DNA of 50,063 nucleotides from Ignavibacteria bacterium (GCA_016929695.1 JAFGII010000072.1:1-50063), one strand, 5' to 3'. Numbered from the stretch's first letter, positions 19,329 through 28,429 are shown. Program-made: numbers and translations. The notes: a model not told the origin generated them from the sequence alone.

Positions 19329-19733
19329 ATGATATATATTACAAGACGTGAGCATTTCTCCGCATCACATATTTTAAGGGTTTTATCATTTTCTCAAAAG
19401 AAAAATGAAGAGTTATTCGGAGACTGCAATCATTTTCACGGGCATAACTATTATTTGGAAGTTACACTCTGCGGCACGCCCGATAAAATAAGCGGTTATC
19501 TGATGGATTTGAAGGAATTAAAGAAAATCATAAATGATGAAATCATAAGCAAAGTTGACCACAAATTTTTAAATGAAGTCCATATGTTCGATAATATAAT
19601 TCCTACTACCGAAAATATGGCAATGATTTTCTGGGACATTCTAAAGAAAAAAATAAACCGTGAAAATGTTAAATTACATTCCATAAAAATATTTGAGACA
19701 GAAAAGAATATAATTGAATACCGTGGAGAATAA
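19329..19733 (+). CDS. queD: 6-carboxytetrahydropterin synthase / 6-pyruvoyltetrahydropterin synthase family
   Basis: A 134-residue T-fold enzyme. The zinc ligands are His14 (SASH), His37 and His39 in CNHFHGHNY, where Cys33 is the catalytic cysteine in the CxxxHGH motif characteristic of this family. A conserved glutamate lies in the C-terminal FETEKN segment. QueD makes 6-carboxy-tetrahydropterin for queuosine. Mammalian-type PTPS makes pyruvoyl-tetrahydropterin for biopterin. The single CxxxHGH motif and bacterial context favour a QueD-like role, but no other queuosine genes are in the window. The stop overlaps the start of the next gene. Confidence 0.85.
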   Translation: MIYITRREHFSASHILRVLSFSQKKNEELFGDCNHFHGHNYYLEVTLCGTPDKISGYLMDLKELKKIINDEIISKVDHKFLNEVHMFDNIIPTTENMAMIFWDILKKKINRENVKLHSIKIFETEKNIIEYRGE

Positions 19734-20511
19734 CCGACTCTCAAAAAATGAAATTTCCTTTTTAAGAAAACTTCAACTGAAGAAATTCAGGGATATAGAA
19801 TCAAAATTTATTATCGAGGGAAAACATCTGATTGAAGAAGCCCTTAAATCAAAATCATATTCTTCAAATATTGAATTTGTTGCACTTTCAAATGATTATC
19901 ATGATTCTGAACTGTTAAATATCTTAGCAAAGAAAAAGATACCCTTAAAATTTTCTTCCGCTAAAAATATCACTTCACTTTCGGATACTAAAACACCTCA
20001 GGGAATAATTGCATTAATGCGAAAAAGGAATTTCTTTCTGCAAGGCAAATTTAATATTAAAATTACCGTTTTGCTTGAAAGGATTAATGACCCGGGGAAT
20101 CTCGGGACGATTTTAAGAACCTGCTGGTGGTTTAATGTGAAGAATATTTTTCTTAGTTCAGGGTGCGCAGATATATTTAATCCCAAAGTTATCAGGGCTT
20201 CACAGGGAGCAATTTTCAATCTGAATATTTTTGAAAATTGTTGTGTAGAAAAAGAACTTGATATTCTGTTCAAATCAGGTTTTGAAATATTTCTTACAAC
20301 TTCACACGGTGCAGATGAAATTACGACATGTGATTTAAGCAAAAATAGTAAAAATGTTTTTGTTTTTGGGAATGAGACATCCGGTATCAGCCCAAAATTA
20401 CTGGAAAATAAAAATTACAGAAAAATTACAATTAATTCTTTTTCAGACTGCGAATCCCTGAATGTTTCCTCTGCTGTAGCAGTGGTGCTGGGGTATGTTA
20501 GGCTTAAATAA
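19714..20511 (+). CDS. SpoU/TrmH-family RNA 2'-O-ribose methyltransferase
   Basis: This 265-residue SPOUT methyltransferase has an N-terminal substrate-binding domain (LRKLQLKKFRD..FIIEGKHLIEEAL) and a C-terminal knotted domain with the three TrmH motifs: DPGNLGTILRT, FGNETSGIS and SLNVSSAVAVVL. The RNA target cannot be read from the sequence. The start shown is a TTG inside queD; a GTG nine bases downstream (19723) is equally possible. It forms a two-gene unit with queD, consistent with both acting in tRNA/rRNA modification. Confidence 0.9.
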   Translation: MNTVENNRLSKNEISFLRKLQLKKFRDIESKFIIEGKHLIEEALKSKSYSSNIEFVALSNDYHDSELLNILAKKKIPLKFSSAKNITSLSDTKTPQGIIALMRKRNFFLQGKFNIKITVLLERINDPGNLGTILRTCWWFNVKNIFLSSGCADIFNPKVIRASQGAIFNLNIFENCCVEKELDILFKSGFEIFLTTSHGADEITTCDLSKNSKNVFVFGNETSGISPKLLENKNYRKITINSFSDCESLNVSSAVAVVLGYVRLK

Positions 20512-20582
20512 CCCTACAAAAATCACAGCTTGAAAAGCAGTTGGGGTAGTGTAAATATTTGCTTATACGACAAATTTGTTCA

Positions 20583-20602
20583 TCGGACGAGTCCGGTATT
20601 TT
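20583..20602 (+). terminator. Possible weak terminator after the RNA methyltransferase gene
   Basis: TCGGA-cgag-TCCGG forms a short stem followed by TATTTT, about 70 nt after the methyltransferase stop and abutting the stop of the converging gene. The stem is only 4-5 pairs, so this is weak. Confidence 0.3.
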
Positions 20603-21218
20603 ACAACAATTTACTCCCGCAGTTTTTACAAAATGCAGCATCTGATATATTCTCCATACCACACTTTCCGCATATTTTATTCTGATTAACAGCTGCAGGA
20701 GGATAATAAGCAACTTGCTTCTGTGAATCAGGTTTATTACCGGAAAATATAAGCAACATTACATTAACAACAGCTGTAATTAGATAAAATGCTACAAGCA
20801 CAAAAAATCCGTACAGAAGTTTAAACTCAAGAACATTTTTTGTATCCTTAAGACTTCTGTCCGTCAGATAAACATATAAAATCAGCAGGATAAAACTAAA
20901 TAATGATATAACAGCCATGGAAATGTTAAATATTTTAGTGACAATATCCATAGATTTTATCAGCGGAAATGCTGACAATACAAGACCTACAAGTGTAATC
21001 CCGAATGCAATAATCATAATATACCGGTAATTATCACTATCTTTGGTTTCATTTTCATCTTTATCCTTATCTTCCGAATAATCAGTCCCCGTAACAATAT
21101 CCATTCCTGAGGCTTCAACCAATATTTTATTTCCGCAGGATACCTGGACGAAGGGTAGAAAAAAACACACAATAAGAATAATAAATAAAACCGGATTGAA
21201 AAATTTTAAAACATTCAT
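20601..21218 (-). CDS. Membrane protein with C-terminal zinc ribbon
   Basis: This 205-residue protein has hydrophobic segments at about 7-27, 66-86, 92-120 and 130-160, plus an acidic loop near 45-65. The short cytosolic C-terminus is a double-Cys zinc ribbon (CGKCG..AAFCKNCGSKLL). Proteins of this layout (multi-pass region plus zinc ribbon) often occur beside Ser/Thr kinase and FHA genes and have no assigned function. It lies 133 bp downstream of the YARHG lipoprotein gene on the same strand. The FHA protein that heads the big operon also carries zinc ribbons. Confidence 0.8.
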   Translation of the reverse strand: MNVLKFFNPVLFIILIVCFFLPFVQVSCGNKILVEASGMDIVTGTDYSEDKDKDENETKDSDNYRYIMIIAFGITLVGLVLSAFPLIKSMDIVTKIFNISMAVISLFSFILLILYVYLTDRSLKDTKNVLEFKLLYGFFVLVAFYLITAVVNVMLLIFSGNKPDSQKQVAYYPPAAVNQNKICGKCGMENISDAAFCKNCGSKLL

Positions 21219-21351
21219 AATTTAATATTTTAGTTTTTATATAATAATTATGTTTATCAGTAAATAGTACCTAATATTAATATTATTTCACATCATTCTG
21301 TTTTGGATATTATCCTTGAAAATATTTATCAGAATAATTTTATCAATCCGC

Positions 21352-21906
21352 TTATTCATACCGTTTGATAAAATTTATATTAGATTTTTCCACTTTTGTT
21401 AAAAACCTTTCAACATTATAATACGTTGGCACGTACCATGGTTGTCTTTCAAAATGGTTTTTTATTGACATATTCTGGGTAAATATATATCCGTGTCTGG
21501 CATATATCTCATTCCGCATAACGCTTAATTGCCATTTGGACAGGCCTGCAATATCGCTGTAAGAAAGATACCTTGTTGAAGCTTCAGGATAGTTTCCAGG
21601 AACTGAGCCGTATCTTTTTCGATTTTGCTTTGGAGGCGGCGGAGTTATATTTTTTTCTCTTTCCATTTTCATTTTTTCTTCTTCCAGCTGTAATTCTTTT
21701 TCTTTCAATTCGAGTTCTTTTTGTTTAAGTTCGGATTCTTTCGATGATAAATTTTCATCCTCCCTGGAACTTTCCTTATTTGTCGTTTCCTGTTCAGTAA
21801 ACTGCCTCTCTTTTTTCGGCCTTACGGTTTTCGTATCATCACTTTTGTTGCATGATGTAAAAACAAAAACTAATACAATTACGAGTAAATAAATTAATTT
21901 TTTCAT
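21352..21906 (-). CDS. YARHG-domain lipoprotein
   Basis: The 184-residue product starts with a lipoprotein signal (VFVFTSC, Cys19). A charged heptad-like coiled coil (about 50-85; repeated KE-E-L-L-K units) leads to a Pro-rich hinge. The C-terminal YARHG domain contains MRNEIYARHGYIF and the Trp-Tyr that ends it (QPWYVPTY). YARHG domains are extracellular modules, often close to kinases or peptidases and thought to act at the cell wall, but their role is unproven. The start is 6 bp after the stop of the kinase gene, so the two are co-expressed. Confidence 0.88.
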   Translation of the reverse strand: MKKLIYLLVIVLVFVFTSCNKSDDTKTVRPKKERQFTEQETTNKESSREDENLSSKESELKQKELELKEKELQLEEEKMKMEREKNITPPPPKQNRKRYGSVPGNYPEASTRYLSYSDIAGLSKWQLSVMRNEIYARHGYIFTQNMSIKNHFERQPWYVPTYYNVERFLTKVEKSNINFIKRYE

Positions 21907-21912
21907 TTTTTA

Positions 21913-23343
21913 TTATTTTAGTTTTTTTAAATGCCATTTGTATTTGCCCCCGTCTGAAGTCCGTGTGAATATGCAGTTTATATAAATATAATTTTCATCA
22001 GTTGAGACAGTACCTTCAATTGTTCCCGAACCGCTTGTTTGTTTTGTTTCATATAATGATATTTTTCCCGTCGAGGAATAGTAAACTCCTCCAAATCCCG
22101 ATGTACCGGTTTTACCGTTTGAAAATCTGATTGTAGTTGAACCCGTTAATTTTCCGCCGTCTTCATGCGTTATCCACATTTCCATAGGATCGTATCCGAA
22201 CCTGTCGGCATATCCTTCATAATATCCTTCAAGATTCAGTTTCCTTACCTCTTCTGTTCGATTCATTGTTTTTTCCTTTGTTGATTCCTTATGATTTTTT
22301 GAATCTTCTTCTCTTGATTCTGTCTTCTTGCTGATTGTAATTTTATCCTCATTTTCTTCTTTTCCAAAAGTAAGTAATAAAATTAATCCAGTAATTGCAA
22401 TTAATCCGATTATGGTAAAGACAATTATGTATCCTGCCTTGGAATTTTTATTTTTTGTCACTGGATGAATTTCCGATACCTTTGTTTTCTGTACATACGG
22501 ATAAACTGAAAACTGCTGCTGCTTTATGTTAGTAATTGTCAAATAATTTTTAAAGTCATTGCATGATTGAAATCTGTCATTTGGATTTTTCGATGTAGCA
22601 ATAATTATTGCATTCTGGACTCTGTCAGAGATATTAGGATTAAATGTCTTTACAGATTTGAAATTCCCTTCTACTATTTTCGACTGAATTTCGAATTCAC
22701 TGTCAGTCGAAGTATCGAATGGTAATTTTCCCGTAAGTGTTTCAAACAGGGTTACTCCGAGAGAAAATATATCGGTTCTGTAGTCGATTTGTTTTCCGAG
22801 AATTTGTTCGGGGCTCATATATGATACAGAGCCTAATTTCATTCCTGTCTTTGTTATTTTCGCATCACTCGCAAGAATTTTTGCTATTCCGAAATCGAGT
22901 ATTTTCGGATTACCGTTACTTTCTATTATTATATTTGACGGTTTAATATCTCTGTGCACAATACCTTTTGAATGTGCATAGACAAATCCGCTTAGTATAT
23001 CCTTGAAAATATTAACGGCATAGTTTTCCTGTAACGCTTCGTTTCTTTCAATAATTTCGCTCAAAGTATGTCCGTCCGCGTATTCCATAATTAAAAAAAG
23101 TTGATTATCTTGACTTGTAAAATCGTAGAGTAAAACTATGGACTTATGATTGAGTTGTGATAATGTAACAGCTTCATTGACGAATCTTGCTTTAATCTGT
23201 TCATTCTGCGATAATATTGGATTAAGCACTTTTATAGCCGCTTTCCGCTTTAAAGTTATATGTTCAGCAAGATATACTATTCCCATTCCCCCTTCCCCTA
23301 TTTTTTCGATAATTCTGTAGTTGCTAATTATTTGTTCTGCCAT
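21913..23343 (-). CDS. Hanks-type Ser/Thr protein kinase with beta-rich outer domain
   Basis: A 476-residue receptor-like kinase. The N-terminal kinase domain (about 9-270) has the glycine loop GEGGMG (16-21), Lys38, HRD (130-132), Asn137, DFG (150-152) and SPE in place of APE. All catalytic residues are present, so it should be active. One membrane helix follows at about 304-326. The outer region begins with a charged linker and ends in a roughly 105-residue Gly/Tyr/Thr-rich beta domain (about 372-476) that I do not recognise and which probably senses a ligand. There are no PASTA repeats. It is co-transcribed with the GH3 gene (36 bp upstream) and the YARHG gene. Confidence 0.95.
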   Translation of the reverse strand: MAEQIISNYRIIEKIGEGGMGIVYLAEHITLKRKAAIKVLNPILSQNEQIKARFVNEAVTLSQLNHKSIVLLYDFTSQDNQLFLIMEYADGHTLSEIIERNEALQENYAVNIFKDILSGFVYAHSKGIVHRDIKPSNIIIESNGNPKILDFGIAKILASDAKITKTGMKLGSVSYMSPEQILGKQIDYRTDIFSLGVTLFETLTGKLPFDTSTDSEFEIQSKIVEGNFKSVKTFNPNISDRVQNAIIIATSKNPNDRFQSCNDFKNYLTITNIKQQQFSVYPYVQKTKVSEIHPVTKNKNSKAGYIIVFTIIGLIAITGLILLLTFGKEENEDKITISKKTESREEDSKNHKESTKEKTMNRTEEVRKLNLEGYYEGYADRFGYDPMEMWITHEDGGKLTGSTTIRFSNGKTGTSGFGGVYYSSTGKISLYETKQTSGSGTIEGTVSTDENYIYINCIFTRTSDGGKYKWHLKKLK

Positions 23344-23379
23344 ACATATTTTACCTTCGTCCTGTTTTGAAATATAATA

Positions 23380-24558
23380 CTATATTTTAATCAATCCCAG
23401 ACAAATTTTAATTCTAATAATTTTTTTTACTGACTTATATATATTCTGTTTAAAGGTTTCATCGGTTTCCATTTTTTCAACTACGGATGATATTAACATT
23501 CCCTCATCCGAAGGGGCAAGAATTAAGTCATTTCCCGCTATTACGGCATTAAGTGAAGGTTTAGTTCTTTTCGAAACTGCTTCCATATTCATCGCGTCTG
23601 TTATTACAAGTCCTTTGAATTCGAGTTCACCTTTAAGAACATCAGTTACTATTTTTTTTGATAAGGTTGCGGGAAGCCCTTCAGTCGAGTACTTTCCTTC
23701 CTTAACCGCTATGTGTCCGACCATTATACTCATAACTCCTTCATTGATAACACTTTTGAATACCTGAATTTCCTCATCAATATTATTTTCTAGGTAAACT
23801 AGCCCTTTGTGAGAATCCCCTTTTACTTTCCCGTGTCCGGGAAAGTGTTTCGCCGTTGCAATAATATTTTCTTTCTGAGTTTCCCTTATAAATGGAACAG
23901 CAAGTTCGATTATTCTGGTTTTATTTCCGAATGACCTTTTACCGATTATTTCTTTATTATCGGGAAAATCACATACTGGTGCAAGATTCATATTGAATCC
24001 GATTTCTTTTATCAGCAACGAAATATTTTCTGCAATTCCGCTGATTTCACTTTTTGTAATCGCGCTTGCACTTTTAAAGTCAGGCAATCCGCCGATTTTT
24101 TTACTTAAAAGCGACGGCTCTGCATCTGTCATATGTAAAAGAGGTAGATAACATAAACTGTCAATAATCTTATTTAAACTGCTAATCATTTCTTTCATAT
24201 ATTCTCTTGTCCCTCCCAGCAATATAACTCCTCCCGCTTTTTTTTCTTTGATTACTTTTTTTACATAAGCATCCGGCTTGCCTGATTTACCGCCGAAAGT
24301 TACCACCATCTGTGCAACTTTTTCTTCGTCAGAAACGAGATTTCTGAATATTTTTTCCGTTAATTCGTCGAGTAATCTGTCTTTTTTTAAAAAATCATTT
24401 AAAGAATATTCCTTTGGCTTATCCGAAATGTCTCCCGCTGATTCAATTTTATCTTTCTTCTTAGTTGAATCTGAATCACCGGTTGTTCTCCTTTCCTCTT
24501 TCCCGCATGATAATAAATACAAATTCAGGGTTAGTATGAATATTATCAGTTTCTTCAT
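23380..24558 (-). CDS. Glycoside hydrolase family 3 lipoprotein (NagZ-like beta-N-acetylhexosaminidase)
   Basis: A 392-residue GH3 enzyme. It has a lipoprotein signal (LYLLSC, Cys18), then the GH3 barrel with LLGGTREY, LAPVCDFP and KHFPGHGKVKGDSH (237-250), whose Asp-Ser-His is the NagZ-type acid/base loop, and the nucleophile Asp321 in ITDAMNMEAV. NagZ removes GlcNAc from muropeptides. Being lipidated, this one should act in the periplasm or at the surface on peptidoglycan rather than in the cytosol. It is the first gene of the unit that also makes a kinase and a YARHG lipoprotein, which suggests a cell-wall-sensing link. Confidence 0.92.
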   Translation of the reverse strand: MKKLIIFILTLNLYLLSCGKEERRTTGDSDSTKKKDKIESAGDISDKPKEYSLNDFLKKDRLLDELTEKIFRNLVSDEEKVAQMVVTFGGKSGKPDAYVKKVIKEKKAGGVILLGGTREYMKEMISSLNKIIDSLCYLPLLHMTDAEPSLLSKKIGGLPDFKSASAITKSEISGIAENISLLIKEIGFNMNLAPVCDFPDNKEIIGKRSFGNKTRIIELAVPFIRETQKENIIATAKHFPGHGKVKGDSHKGLVYLENNIDEEIQVFKSVINEGVMSIMVGHIAVKEGKYSTEGLPATLSKKIVTDVLKGELEFKGLVITDAMNMEAVSKRTKPSLNAVIAGNDLILAPSDEGMLISSVVEKMETDETFKQNIYKSVKKIIRIKICLGLIKI

Positions 24559-24744
24559 TTTACTTTTTACTTCAGGTTTCTTTAATTTTTAATTATCTGT
24601 TTACTGTTTCCTTTTATTATACAGAAATACCATTTTTTATTTTTCACTGACTAATGCTGTTTTAATTTCATTTTAGAAGTTAAATTTTACGAATTCACGG
24701 TTTATTGATTATTGATAATTCATATTTACTAAATACATCTAATT

Positions 24745-26217
24745 TTATTCAAATCTTATGCGCGGCTTGGTTTTCTCGGATTTTGTATCCTTTTTTACCG
24801 GTGTTTTTTTTACAGTTGTTTTTTTCTGCGTTGTTTTTTTCTCAACATTTTTTTCCTTATCATCTTCAGATTTCTCATCTAAATCGTTATTTTTAACTGC
24901 CTCAGTCGTATCGGGCTTATTTCTTATACTATCATCAGTGATTTTTTTACCGGAAGATTCACGTTTTAAGGTATCAGATATAATTGATTCTTCTTTAACA
25001 GTTTCGTCTTCATTATTTTGATATAGAATAAATATTAATGTTGATACTAATAGTAATATTATCAATATAATAATAAAAGGAAACATCAATGTATGCTTTT
25101 TATTTGTTTCCTTTTCTGCAATGAGACTATTTCTTCTGGACTGATTTGTCTTTTCTTCCTTTTCGGAATTTATGAACTTACCATCCGCAGTCTCAATACT
25201 CGCCAAAACTTTATTTTCCCGCGAAGATACGTTAACTGCAGCTGTATCCTGTGCTTCAACCTGAATTATTTTGGGTGTTTCAGTTGAATCGGATGAAATA
25301 ACCGTCACGGGAGGAGGCGAAGGAGTAACAGGAATCCGGTTCTCTGCACTTGCAGATTTTTCATACACAGGGGATGGGATGTAATTAACTTTCCTGTTAT
25401 ATCTGAAATTCGTGTCGTGGAGTGCTATAATAAACTCATCACAAGTTTGAAATCTTTGCTCCGGTGCTTTCTCTGTCGCTTTAAAAATAATACTTTCAAT
25501 ATGCCCGGTTATATCCTGATTTAAAATCCTCGGAGAAGGAAAGTCTTCTTTAACGATTCTGTCGTATATCAAAAATTCACTTACTTCCGAACGGTACGGA
25601 GAGGAATTCGTCAACATCTCGTACAAAGTCACTCCAAGCGAATATATATCCGTTCTTTCATCTACAGGATTGCTGAGAACCTGTTCAGGACTCATATAAA
25701 ATACCGAGCCCATCTTTACTCCGGTTTTTTGAGCATTCGAGGTCAGTATTTTAGCAATTCCAAAATCAAGAATTTTAGGGACTCCTTCTTTTGTAATAAT
25801 AACATTTGAGGGTTTTATGTCCCTGTGTACAATTTTTTTCTTATGTGCATAAGTAACACCACTTAATACACCGTGCATAATATTTTTTACCAAATTTTCG
25901 TCAAGATACGGCTGATTGCCTGAAATAATTTTATCAAGCGAAATACCGTTAAGATATTCCATAAGGAGAAAAATATTATTCTCATACGAGCCTAAATCGT
26001 AAAGCATCACAATATTTGGATGCTGGAGAACAGATAGTGTCTGAGCCTCATCAATGAACTTTTTCCGTACAATTTCATTCTGTAGAAATACGGGATTAAG
26101 GAATTTTATTGCAGCCTGCCTGCGTATAGCAGTATGTTCCGCCAGATACACAATCCCCATTCCTCCGTCGCCTATCCTTGAAACAATCCTGTAATTCTGA
26201 ACAATCTTCCCTATCAT
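24745..26217 (-). CDS. Hanks-type Ser/Thr protein kinase with Lys/Thr-rich outer tail
   Basis: A 490-residue kinase with GDGGMG (16-21), Lys38, HRD (131-133), Asn138, DFG (151-153) and SPE, so probably active. A Pro/Ser/Thr-rich cytosolic linker (about 290-370) precedes one membrane helix (about 378-399). The outer part is not a folded-looking domain: it is acidic at first and then a string of KKTT/KKTP repeats ending R-I-R-F-E. It is 45-50% similar to the other kinase by eye, with near-identical N-terminal motifs. It is the last gene of the ten-gene FHA operon, 11 bp after the TPR gene, and is the likely writer for the FHA readers. Confidence 0.95.
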   Translation of the reverse strand: MIGKIVQNYRIVSRIGDGGMGIVYLAEHTAIRRQAAIKFLNPVFLQNEIVRKKFIDEAQTLSVLQHPNIVMLYDLGSYENNIFLLMEYLNGISLDKIISGNQPYLDENLVKNIMHGVLSGVTYAHKKKIVHRDIKPSNVIITKEGVPKILDFGIAKILTSNAQKTGVKMGSVFYMSPEQVLSNPVDERTDIYSLGVTLYEMLTNSSPYRSEVSEFLIYDRIVKEDFPSPRILNQDITGHIESIIFKATEKAPEQRFQTCDEFIIALHDTNFRYNRKVNYIPSPVYEKSASAENRIPVTPSPPPVTVISSDSTETPKIIQVEAQDTAAVNVSSRENKVLASIETADGKFINSEKEEKTNQSRRNSLIAEKETNKKHTLMFPFIIILIILLLVSTLIFILYQNNEDETVKEESIISDTLKRESSGKKITDDSIRNKPDTTEAVKNNDLDEKSEDDKEKNVEKKTTQKKTTVKKTPVKKDTKSEKTKPRIRFE

Positions 26218-26228
26218 TCAGATGTGAT

Positions 26229-27191
26229 TTAATATTCGTTATAATTGTAATAGAGCATTTTGCAAATTTCATTTAATGCAAAAATTTCAGTATCACCGTA
26301 AAAAACACCTTCATTATCTGTTAAATAATCTAGTCCTTCCATTCCATATTTTAACTGATATTCAATTTTTTCAGCCCGCAGGTAATATTCTTTCGCCATG
26401 TCATAATTGCCTAAATAATAATGCGTAATTGCCATTCCCAGAACAGGATCGAACTGTCTCGAATCTTCGTTAACAGCCTTCCTGAAATAATCCAGAGCAT
26501 TATTATATTCACCTTTTCCGAGATAAGCATAACCCATATTATCGTAAATCAGATATCTGCTGACCTCCTTATAAGATTTTTCATAATATTCAATTGCAAG
26601 GTCGTAATTTTTAAGCGATATATAGCAATTACCGAGAGTAAAATTCACCTTTGCTTCGGGTTTTAGAGCTTTCGCATTATAACAATAGACAATTGACATC
26701 GTATAATTCTTTTTTGAAAAATAATCAGCCGCCTGATTCTCAAAATATGTCAGTTTAGATCTGTTAGTATTTTTCCATTTATTAAAACTTTCCGTTATAT
26801 ATTTTCCGCCTGCTTCGGGTGCATTTTTGAATCTCAATGTAAGTGCATCAGCATCTTTCGGAACGAGATAAAATAACATTACTTTCGACGTATCATAAGG
26901 TAAAATAATATTATCAGCACCATAACTTTCAGATAACACAATATCAGTTCCGAAAGTATAATATTTATTGGAGCAGTCAAGATATATATCTTCAAGTTCA
27001 TAGCACACATCGGACTGATTGCCCTCGTTTATGACATTCATTATCAGAAGTATTCCGACGTATTTCGGATTTTCATTATTTTCATATGAGACTGACCAGG
27101 CGAAGTCATATAATTTAATTACAAATGTTGCCTGTGAAAAAGCACTATCTGTAATTAAAACAAGTATAATAAAAACAAATATTTTTTTCAT
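26229..27191 (-). CDS. Exported TPR protein with N-terminal beta domain
   Basis: The 320-residue protein has a signal peptide (residues 1-19, ending SAFSQ). Residues about 20-145 form a beta-rich domain resembling the DUF4352/telokin-like fold in pattern (VNEGNQSD, KYYTFGTDI, PYDTSKVMLFYLVP). Residues about 150-285 hold four TPR units (AADYFSKKNY, FTLGNCYISLKNYDLAIEYYEKS, DNMGYAYLGKGEYNNALDYFRKA, MAITHYYLGNYDMAKEYYLRA). It is probably periplasmic and acts as a protein-protein scaffold. It lies between the protease-FHA and kinase genes, with 8-11 bp gaps. The operon encodes a second protein of the same layout (32208-33341). Confidence 0.88.
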   Translation of the reverse strand: MKKIFVFIILVLITDSAFSQATFVIKLYDFAWSVSYENNENPKYVGILLIMNVINEGNQSDVCYELEDIYLDCSNKYYTFGTDIVLSESYGADNIILPYDTSKVMLFYLVPKDADALTLRFKNAPEAGGKYITESFNKWKNTNRSKLTYFENQAADYFSKKNYTMSIVYCYNAKALKPEAKVNFTLGNCYISLKNYDLAIEYYEKSYKEVSRYLIYDNMGYAYLGKGEYNNALDYFRKAVNEDSRQFDPVLGMAITHYYLGNYDMAKEYYLRAEKIEYQLKYGMEGLDYLTDNEGVFYGDTEIFALNEICKMLYYNYNEY

Positions 27192-27199
27192 TTTTTTTT

Positions 27200-28429
27200 T
27201 TATTTATTAAATATAATTGAAGAAGAACCTGCTTTAATCACATCAGAATTCTTAAGTACAGCCGTACTAATTTTATTACCGTTTAAAAAAGTTCCGTTAC
27301 TTGAATTCAAATCTTTCAAAGTATAGTTTGTTCCTTCAGTGATTATAACAAAATGCTGTCTTGAAGCCTGGGTATCGTCGAGTACCAAATCAGAATTCAG
27401 ACCTCTTCCTACAATGAAATTATTTTTATTTACTGATATCCTCTTGCCGCGATAAATCAATACTGCACCAACAGAACCCACCGGAGTCGCACCCGGAGTA
27501 ACGCCGAACTGAACTGTTTTCTCCAGGTTAGAAGGAGGAACGCTGCCAAACACCTGTCTCTGCTGGGGTGGAGGAGGTAGAGGAGATATCTTCGGTTGCA
27601 TAACCGGCTGACCTTGATTCTTTAACTTCTTCTTTTTATTCCCTGAAACAACAAAAATAACTGAAATAATAGCAACCAGTAGAATGAAAGTACCTGATGA
27701 ATAAAGAATAATTTTCATTGTTCTGCTCATACCTATTCCGTCTTCACGGGTTTTTGTCTTATACTTTATATCGTTTTCTTTCAAAAAGTCAATTAGTTCA
27801 CCTACGTGTATCGCAAAGTATAAATTATTTCCTGCATTGTAGTAAAATGAATTTACACCTGCTACGGAACCGTTAGATGTTACGAGCGGACCGCCGCTGT
27901 TTCCGGGATTGATGGTAGCCGAATGAAGAAGTACTTCAGCATCTATATCAAGTTTTTCACCTTTAAAAGTATCATATTTGATATTATTCACAATACCGTC
28001 CGTAATGTTGAATTCGAAAACTTTTGCATCCTGCGTCGAGGGATTCCCGAGTGCAAATACCTTATCACCCTGACGTACATCATCAGGAAGAATCAAATGA
28101 AGATATTCATTTTCATCATAGTCGGTAATCAGAATAGCAAGGTCACGTTTCCTGTCTGTGGCAATTAACTCGGCATAAATTTCACTTCCGTCCTTTAATC
28201 TGATAAAGATATTTCCTTTATCCATACCCTCGACAACGTGATTGTTTGTAATAAATGTATTCGGATTTACAAAAAATCCGCTTCCGAATCCGTTTACATC
28301 GTCGGTAATAAGTCCGACTTTTTCTATGCAGTTGTCAAATACCTTTGATGCATCCTGTTCTTGTGCAAAAGTATTTGAAATCGCAAAAAGACATAGAATA
28401 AGAAAAATATTTGTGTAGATTTTATTCAT
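27200..28429 (-). CDS. Trypsin-like serine protease - TM - FHA domain protein
   Basis: A 409-residue protein with signal peptide (1-22), an HtrA-like trypsin domain (about 30-215) with the intact triad His64 (TNNHVV), Asp96 (RKRDLAIL) and Ser178 (NPGNSGGP), and a membrane helix (about 239-262). A Pro-rich linker follows, then a C-terminal FHA domain (about 337-402) with GR (341-342), SRQH (356-359) and SSNGTFLN (376-383). There is no PDZ domain. Topology places the protease outside and the phosphothreonine-binding FHA in the cytosol, so kinase signalling could control periplasmic proteolysis. The linker contains a KTVQF segment (about 304-308). It overlaps the FHA-ABC gene by 4 bp (ATGA). Confidence 0.93.
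   Translation of the reverse strand: MNKIYTNIFLILCLFAISNTFAQEQDASKVFDNCIEKVGLITDDVNGFGSGFFVNPNTFITNNHVVEGMDKGNIFIRLKDGSEIYAELIATDRKRDLAILITDYDENEYLHLILPDDVRQGDKVFALGNPSTQDAKVFEFNITDGIVNNIKYDTFKGEKLDIDAEVLLHSATINPGNSGGPLVTSNGSVAGVNSFYYNAGNNLYFAIHVGELIDFLKENDIKYKTKTREDGIGMSRTMKIILYSSGTFILLVAIISVIFVVSGNKKKKLKNQGQPVMQPKISPLPPPPQQRQVFGSVPPSNLEKTVQFGVTPGATPVGSVGAVLIYRGKRISVNKNNFIVGRGLNSDLVLDDTQASRQHFVIITEGTNYTLKDLNSSNGTFLNGNKISTAVLKNSDVIKAGSSSIIFNK

Noticed and set aside
20504-20713. Cysteine-rich reading frame on the minus strand running past the zinc-ribbon gene's stop
   Set aside because: It overlaps the zinc-ribbon end in another frame, begins within that gene and has no ribosome-binding site. 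The ribbon already ends normally (CKNCGSKLL), so a frameshift extension is not needed. Its cysteine spacing looked domain-like but I could not match it.
24758-25021. Antisense frame rich in Phe/Val/Ser opposite the kinase's KKTT tail
   Set aside because: A direct consequence of Lys/Thr codons read on the other strand; not a gene.
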